DNA of 64,000 nucleotides from Enterocloster lavalensis (lineage in GTDB: Bacteria > Bacillota > Clostridia > Lachnospirales > Lachnospiraceae): assembly GCF_902364025.1 (NCBI RefSeq), contig NZ_CABJCG010000014.1, positions 1-64,000 on the forward strand, in the 5' to 3' direction. How positions within the stretch are numbered: the stretch's first letter is position 1; the number at the start of each line of letters is the position of its first letter. The translations under genes and the position numbers were made by a program. The notes beneath the pieces were generated by a model that saw only the letters and a program-made list of their open reading frames with translations, was not told the origin of the DNA and did not search any database. Positions 60,662 through 64,000 of the stretch are shown one piece after another.

Positions 60662-61468
60662 ATGAAAGGAGCGACAAGCATACAGGAACGCCTTTGGGAA
60701 CTCCGCAAGGACAAAGGCTTAAATCTGGAAGAGTTGTCAGAGTTGACGGGTATTTCCAAATCAGCTCTTGGAAGTTATGAGAAAGAGGATTATAAAGAAA
60801 TCAATCATGGCAACCTTATCACACTGGCAGACTTCTATGGGGTTTCCGTTGATTATCTGCTGTGCCGGACAGAGAACAGGGAGCAGATCAACACGCCATT
60901 GACGGAGTTGCATTTGAATGATGAGATGGTTGCTCTCCTGAAAAGCGGTCGGATTAACAACCGTCTGCTCTGTGAGCTTGCCACACATAAAGATTTTATC
61001 AAGTTTCTTGCGGACATTGAGATTTATGTGGACGGGATTGCCACCATGCAGATTCAAAACCTCAATGCCCTTGTTGATACTGTCCGACATGAAATCATTG
61101 AACGGTATCGCCCTGGCGAAGACGACCCCCATTTGAAAGTGCTACAAGCCGCCCATATCAGTGATGATGAATATTTCAGTCAGATGGTACGGGATGACCT
61201 CAACCTCATTATCCGGGATATTCGAGAAGCCCATAAAAAGGACAGTGAGAGTGCACCCCAGACCACTGTTGCCAATGAACTGAAAGAAAATCTGGAAGCG
61301 GTCGAAAATTTCAAGGGCAGCCGGGATGAAAAGCTGGTTGTCCTTTACTGTAAACAGCTCGGTATCAACTATAAAAATCTGTCAGACGAAGAATTTCGCT
61401 GGCTGATTCGGATTCTCAAAAAATCAAAGAAAATGGGAACGCCTATCAGCCAAAGGAAAAAACGGTAA
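60662..61468 (+). CDS. XRE-family regulator of the second element
   Basis: The 268-residue protein has an N-terminal Cro/C1-type helix-turn-helix (LNLEELSELTGISKSALGSY, residues 20-39) and a long helical C-terminal domain. It resembles regulators that control excision and transfer in clostridial elements. AAGGAG lies nine bases before the ATG. It faces away from the replication operon, so it probably controls both divergent promoters. Confidence 0.85.
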   Translation: MKGATSIQERLWELRKDKGLNLEELSELTGISKSALGSYEKEDYKEINHGNLITLADFYGVSVDYLLCRTENREQINTPLTELHLNDEMVALLKSGRINNRLLCELATHKDFIKFLADIEIYVDGIATMQIQNLNALVDTVRHEIIERYRPGEDDPHLKVLQAAHISDDEYFSQMVRDDLNLIIRDIREAHKKDSESAPQTTVANELKENLEAVENFKGSRDEKLVVLYCKQLGINYKNLSDEEFRWLIRILKKSKKMGTPISQRKKR

Positions 61469-61471
61469 AGA

Positions 61472-61519
61472 AAAACCGCTGTTGCATGGTTTGTTGGCTT
61501 CCATGTAGCAGCGGTTTTT
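61472..61519 (+). terminator. Terminator of the XRE gene
   Basis: AACCGCTG, then TGCATGG, pairs with CCATG, then CAGCGGTT, closing an 11-base loop. TTTTT follows. It starts three bases after the stop codon. Confidence 0.8.
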
Positions 61520-61565
61520 GCTGGGATTATTCAGTTGAATTTTTAGAATGACAAACTGGAAGTTG

Positions 61566-62090
61566 TCAAAGAGAATTGTTCCAGTATTCCACAGTATTGC
61601 CATTCACATCATAGAATGTAATGGTTCCCGCATTTATAGGCAAAACAATCGCAAAAGGTTTATTGCTGTCAATGTCAAGCGCTTGAATTGTGTTGCCGTC
61701 ATCTATTTCAAGCTGTGTTACCTGTTGCTGATTCATAGAAATAAATGCTCGCTCATTATATCCTTCTACAGTGTACTCGGCAATTCCTCTTTGAACCCCC
61801 GAAAGTTTTCCACCCCCACGGAAAAAGTATCCAAAGGAAAGACCAGGGCGGTTGACATAGACGGAAAAAGAATGGTCACTCAAATCCTGAGGGTAAGAAA
61901 TATATGCAGCCATCGTGCTGGAAACGCTTCCATCGACCGTCCAATCATCCTTAATCTTCTGCGACGAACGAATATCTGTCTCCAGCTTAGATGAAGTCAC
62001 GCCGATCTCATTGTTCGTATAAAGAAAACAAACAAATAAAATACAAACAAGAACAACCCCTATCACAATTTTAAGAAATATTTTTTTCAT
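61566..62090 (-). CDS. Membrane-anchored extracellular protein, unknown
   Basis: The 174-residue protein from the ATG at 62090 begins with an uncleaved-looking signal anchor (MKKIFLKIVIGVVLVCILFV) and continues as a beta-rich extracellular domain. AAGGAG lies ten bases upstream of the start. I recognise no family. It forms part of a low-GC leftward block with the small membrane protein and TnpV. Confidence 0.65.
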   Translation of the reverse strand: MKKIFLKIVIGVVLVCILFVCFLYTNNEIGVTSSKLETDIRSSQKIKDDWTVDGSVSSTMAAYISYPQDLSDHSFSVYVNRPGLSFGYFFRGGGKLSGVQRGIAEYTVEGYNERAFISMNQQQVTQLEIDDGNTIQALDIDSNKPFAIVLPINAGTITFYDVNGNTVEYWNNSL

Positions 62091-62143
62091 GCTATCAAAA
62101 CTCCTTGTCAACTACCGATTTTCTTAATTCGACAAACCGGTAT

Positions 62144-62308
62144 TTAACTGTCTTTGCTAAAAAACCCTATAACAGCCATAATAAATCCTACAGGTATTAA
62201 AAGAAAAGACGCCCACACAATACCAATGTATATCAGCTCTAAACCTGCAAGAATCATTATTGCAATACCTAAGAGCATTAAACTGTTACCAAACATAATT
62301 TTTTTCAT
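62144..62308 (-). CDS. Small two-helix membrane protein, paralogue-like
   Basis: The 54-residue protein MKKIMFGNSLMLLGIAIMIL... has two hydrophobic helices and ends GFFSKDS. GGAGG lies nine bases before the ATG. It is similar in build to the protein at 58920, and a related leader hairpin lies at 62417. Function unknown. Confidence 0.6.
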   Translation of the reverse strand: MKKIMFGNSLMLLGIAIMILAGLELIYIGIVWASFLLIPVGFIMAVIGFFSKDS

Positions 62309-62416
62309 AATGCTTTTCCTCCACAACTTCAAATTGTCGCTCGTCTACCTATCCAACTTAAACGGCATAACATTTCCAACAACGCGTCCAACAAAATATA
62401 CAATCACGCTCCTTTG

Positions 62417-62430
62417 CAAATCCCGATTTG
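62417..62430 (-). promoter_or_regulatory. Leader hairpin, second copy
   Basis: CAAAT and ATTTG with a 4-base loop, followed on the minus strand by AAAGGAG, as at 59079-59094. Here the ribosome site is followed by a possible 24-codon leader frame before the gene at 62308. Confidence 0.35.
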
Positions 62431-62452
62431 TCATAATCATTCTATCATACCG

Positions 62453-62830
62453 TTATGAATAAATCATCTCTTGCAAAATAATTTCTTCTGCCCGGTTGTG
62501 AATGTTATTGCAACGCCGCACCCATTCCATTTCTTGGGTTCGTTTCAATTCCTCGGTCACGCCCTCGGCATCTTTCATCTGCTCCATGATGGTGTCTAAC
62601 CGTTCCTGTGCCTGTTCGTTCAGGTCTGCAAGGTATGTCCATAACTCCCCGGTCAAGGTCAATGTGTTCAATCTGACTGGGTGGACTTCCCTTAAATATT
62701 CCCTGTGCATCCGTCCGTACTTTCCAATAGGGCGGTGTTCCTTCGGCAGCTTCAAATCCGGGATATAGTAATCTCCGACAAGGATATAATCAATTCCGTT
62801 TTCCGTTATTCTTGGTTTCAGTTCGCTCAT
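62453..62830 (-). CDS. tnpV: TnpV-family transposon protein
   Basis: The 125-residue protein MSELKPRITENGIDYILVGD... has the TnpV core YYIPDLKLPKEHRPIGKYGR and a helical C-terminus. TnpV occurs in Tn4451-like elements; its role is unknown. It overlaps the upstream XRE gene by 41 bases. Confidence 0.85.
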   Translation of the reverse strand: MSELKPRITENGIDYILVGDYYIPDLKLPKEHRPIGKYGRMHREYLREVHPVRLNTLTLTGELWTYLADLNEQAQERLDTIMEQMKDAEGVTEELKRTQEMEWVRRCNNIHNRAEEIILQEMIYS

Positions 62831-63062
62831 GTTCCTTACCTCCTGTGGAAGTAGGCTCGTCTGGTACTAACTCAATCACATCGGTAATCTCACAATTCAG
62901 CGTTTCGCAGATACGGGCTAATGTGTCCATGCTGATGTGCTTTCCCTCTTTACTCATGTTGGCAATCATATTCGTTGTCATACCAGCGGCAAGCCTTAAA
63001 TCTTCTTTTCGCATATCACGCTCTAACAGTGTGTGCCAGAGTGGTTTATAGCTGATGTGCAT
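62790..63062 (-). CDS. Small XRE-type helix-turn-helix regulator
   Basis: The 90-residue protein from the ATG at 63062 (MHISYKPLWHTLLERDMRK) has a short Cro/C1-like fold: LRLAAGMTTNMIANMSKEG and then HISMDTLARICETLNC. This compact type is common next to tnpV. The longer open frame to 63152 lacks a ribosome site. Bases 63063-63301 upstream contain no gene I can support. Confidence 0.8.
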   Translation of the reverse strand: MHISYKPLWHTLLERDMRKEDLRLAAGMTTNMIANMSKEGKHISMDTLARICETLNCEITDVIELVPDEPTSTGGKEHERTETKNNGKRN

Positions 63063-63301
63063 ATTGTTTTCCTGCCTTTCTACCCATACCACCGGGGCGG
63101 CTGCCCCGGCAGGAGCTTTTCTCTTATTATAACACCAATCTTGTGAAATCACAATTTATTCTTGTAGCCTGCCGCTGATACCGTCTGGATTGGTTTTTCC
63201 TTTCTTTTTGTTCCCTTTAATTAGCCATGAACTGCTTCATGCCCTGGCTTTTTGCTGATGTGTGATAAAGAAGTAGTAGAAGTGTAAAAAATTTTGCCGT
63301 T

Positions 63302-63334
63302 CCTATCCGGCGTTTGCGCATTGCGCCGGATAGG
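63302..63334 (-). terminator. Terminator of the third recombinase gene
   Basis: CCTATCCGGCG and CGCCGGATAGG form a perfect 11-bp stem, starting eight bases after the recombinase stop (leftwards). AACGGCAAAATTTTTT follows. Confidence 0.7.
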
Positions 63335-63342
63335 TCGGGCGG

Positions 63343-64000
63343 TCATTCGGGCAGGTCTACCTTGCCAACGAAAGAGTAATAAATATCAATGTCCTGTCTG
63401 CGTGTGCCGTTCTCGTCATAGCTGCACTCATGCACAACGATTTTCTCCACAAACTCACGCAAAAGGGTAGGGGTAAGTTCTTCAAAGCTGGTGTACTTGC
63501 GGACAACATTCATAAACTTTTCTGCGTTTACCGTGGCTTCCTGCGCTTTGGAAAGCTCTGCCCGGATAGCGGCGGCTCTCTCTTTCAGTTCTTTCTGCTC
63601 GGCTTCATAGTCTGCCGACAGCTCCGTGAAACGCTCGTCTGAAATGCGCCCGGTCACGCTGTCCTCATACAGCCGCTTGAAGATAGCGGATAACTCGCTG
63701 ATACGCTTCTCGGCGGCTTCCAGCTCCTTTTTCCTTGCGGCGTTCCTGCGCTTGCCCCCGTCCTCGTTCTGCTCGATCAGCAGCTTCATAAACCGGGCTT
63801 CGTGCTTCGCTGCATAGCTGGTGACTTTCCGCAGATTGTCGGTCACTCCGGCGGTCAACAGGTCGGTGCGGATAAAGTGCGCCGTACAGTCACGGGTACG
63901 CTTCTTGTAGCTCCCGCAGATATAACAATCCTGCTTGCGGGTGGCGTTCTGGTAACGCTGCTGGTAAAGGACGCTGCCGCAGTCGGCACAAAAGAGTATG
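63343..64000 (-). CDS. Third large serine recombinase, C-terminal part (runs off the window)
   Basis: The frame is open to the window edge. The visible part has the recombinase zinc ribbon (ILFCADCGSVLYQQ ... CYICGSYKKRTRDCTAHF), a coiled coil (residues from KHEARFMKLL) and the end motif LLREFVEKIVVHE. It differs from the recombinases at 34578 and 53027. The catalytic domain lies beyond base 64000. It may belong to the second element or mark the end of a further one. Confidence 0.88.
   Translation of the reverse strand, partial: ILFCADCGSVLYQQRYQNATRKQDCYICGSYKKRTRDCTAHFIRTDLLTAGVTDNLRKVTSYAAKHEARFMKLLIEQNEDGGKRRNAARKKELEAAEKRISELSAIFKRLYEDSVTGRISDERFTELSADYEAEQKELKERAAAIRAELSKAQEATVNAEKFMNVVRKYTSFEELTPTLLREFVEKIVVHECSYDENGTRRQDIDIYYSFVGKVDLPE

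Larger units (their letters stand above)
34535..64000. mobile_element. Integrative conjugative element of CTn4/CTn5/Tn1549 type (left part), with a second element inserted
   Basis: The left end is set by loss of the collagen repeat at about 34535, directly followed by a leftward serine recombinase gene with its own terminator, a usual layout at the end of such elements. Backbone genes in order are recombinase, sigma-like factor, relaxase, CD1845, MobC, Cys-rich VLP, CD1107, DUF4315, CD1108, VirB4, PrgI, methyltransferases, VirB6/TrbL and Maff2, as in Clostridioides CTn elements. VirD4 and other genes normally upstream of Maff2 are not seen because a second element enters at 52938. The right end is outside the window. 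Confidence 0.85.
52938..64000. mobile_element. Second, mobilizable element inserted in the Maff2 gene (left part)
   Basis: It contains its own serine recombinase near the left end, TnpW, VirE-like and CHC2 primase genes, a MobQ relaxase with oriT, DUF3847 and RepA_N-like genes, an XRE regulator and small membrane proteins, but no type IV channel genes. It would therefore need a helper for transfer. None of the 12 ICE palindromes occurs in it. The right end is not in the window, and the recombinase at 63343 may mark a further element. Confidence 0.75.

Overview
The window looks like a chromosome segment of a spore-forming gut clostridium, probably Lachnospiraceae. The grounds are the high-GC Firmicutes-style genes with strong Shine-Dalgarno sites, a THF riboswitch in front of folT, SigK-like sporulation promoters in front of collagen-like exosporium genes, and an integrative conjugative element (ICE) of the Clostridioides CTn4/CTn5/Tn1549 kind. 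Genus assignment is inference. I saw no rRNA, tRNA or CRISPR.

Bases 1-11000 hold ordinary metabolism and signalling: a TIM-barrel sugar-phosphate isomerase/epimerase, a GltD-like flavoprotein, FolT under a THF riboswitch, a metallo-hydrolase with a PAP2 phosphatase, a lone PTS IIC-type membrane protein, and a very large GGDEF/EAL/PAS protein.

Bases 11000-34600 alternate spore-surface genes with a catabolic locus. Collagen-like genes start at 11149, 28770 and 33956, and a TPR-bearing glycosyltransferase starts at 13451. All four have the same AC-N17-CATAnnnTA promoter. Between them lie two divergent operons. The leftward one (22810 to 14731) encodes a NitT/TauT-type ABC transporter with two ATPases and two permeases, a ROK regulator, a divergent triose-phosphate isomerase and a LarA-like racemase. 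The rightward one (23160 to 28469) encodes two SIS proteins, a PfkA-family kinase, NagA and a class II aldolase. A 20-bp motif sits at the predicted transcription start of both operons. Together they look like an amino-sugar-type uptake and breakdown route whose substrate I cannot name. A 591-bp direct repeat of the 3' end of the second collagen gene flanks an AT-rich lipoprotein/XRE pair.

From about 34535 a serine-recombinase ICE interrupts the third collagen-like gene. Its backbone runs leftward: recombinase, sigma-like factor, relaxase, CD1845, MobC, Cys-rich VLP, CD1107, DUF4315, CD1108 (NlpC/P60), VirB4, PrgI, two DNA methyltransferases and a VirB6/TrbL-like protein. Twelve copies of a 19-bp palindrome punctuate gene boundaries from 36332 to 51945, and four of them are translated inside genes. 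At about 52938 the Maff2 gene of this ICE is cut by a second, mobilizable element. That element carries its own serine recombinase, TnpW, a VirE-like helicase/primase, a CHC2 primase, a MobQ relaxase with a recognisable oriT, a RepA_N-like protein and an XRE regulator. A third serine recombinase runs off the right edge. The far ends of the mobile elements are outside the window.
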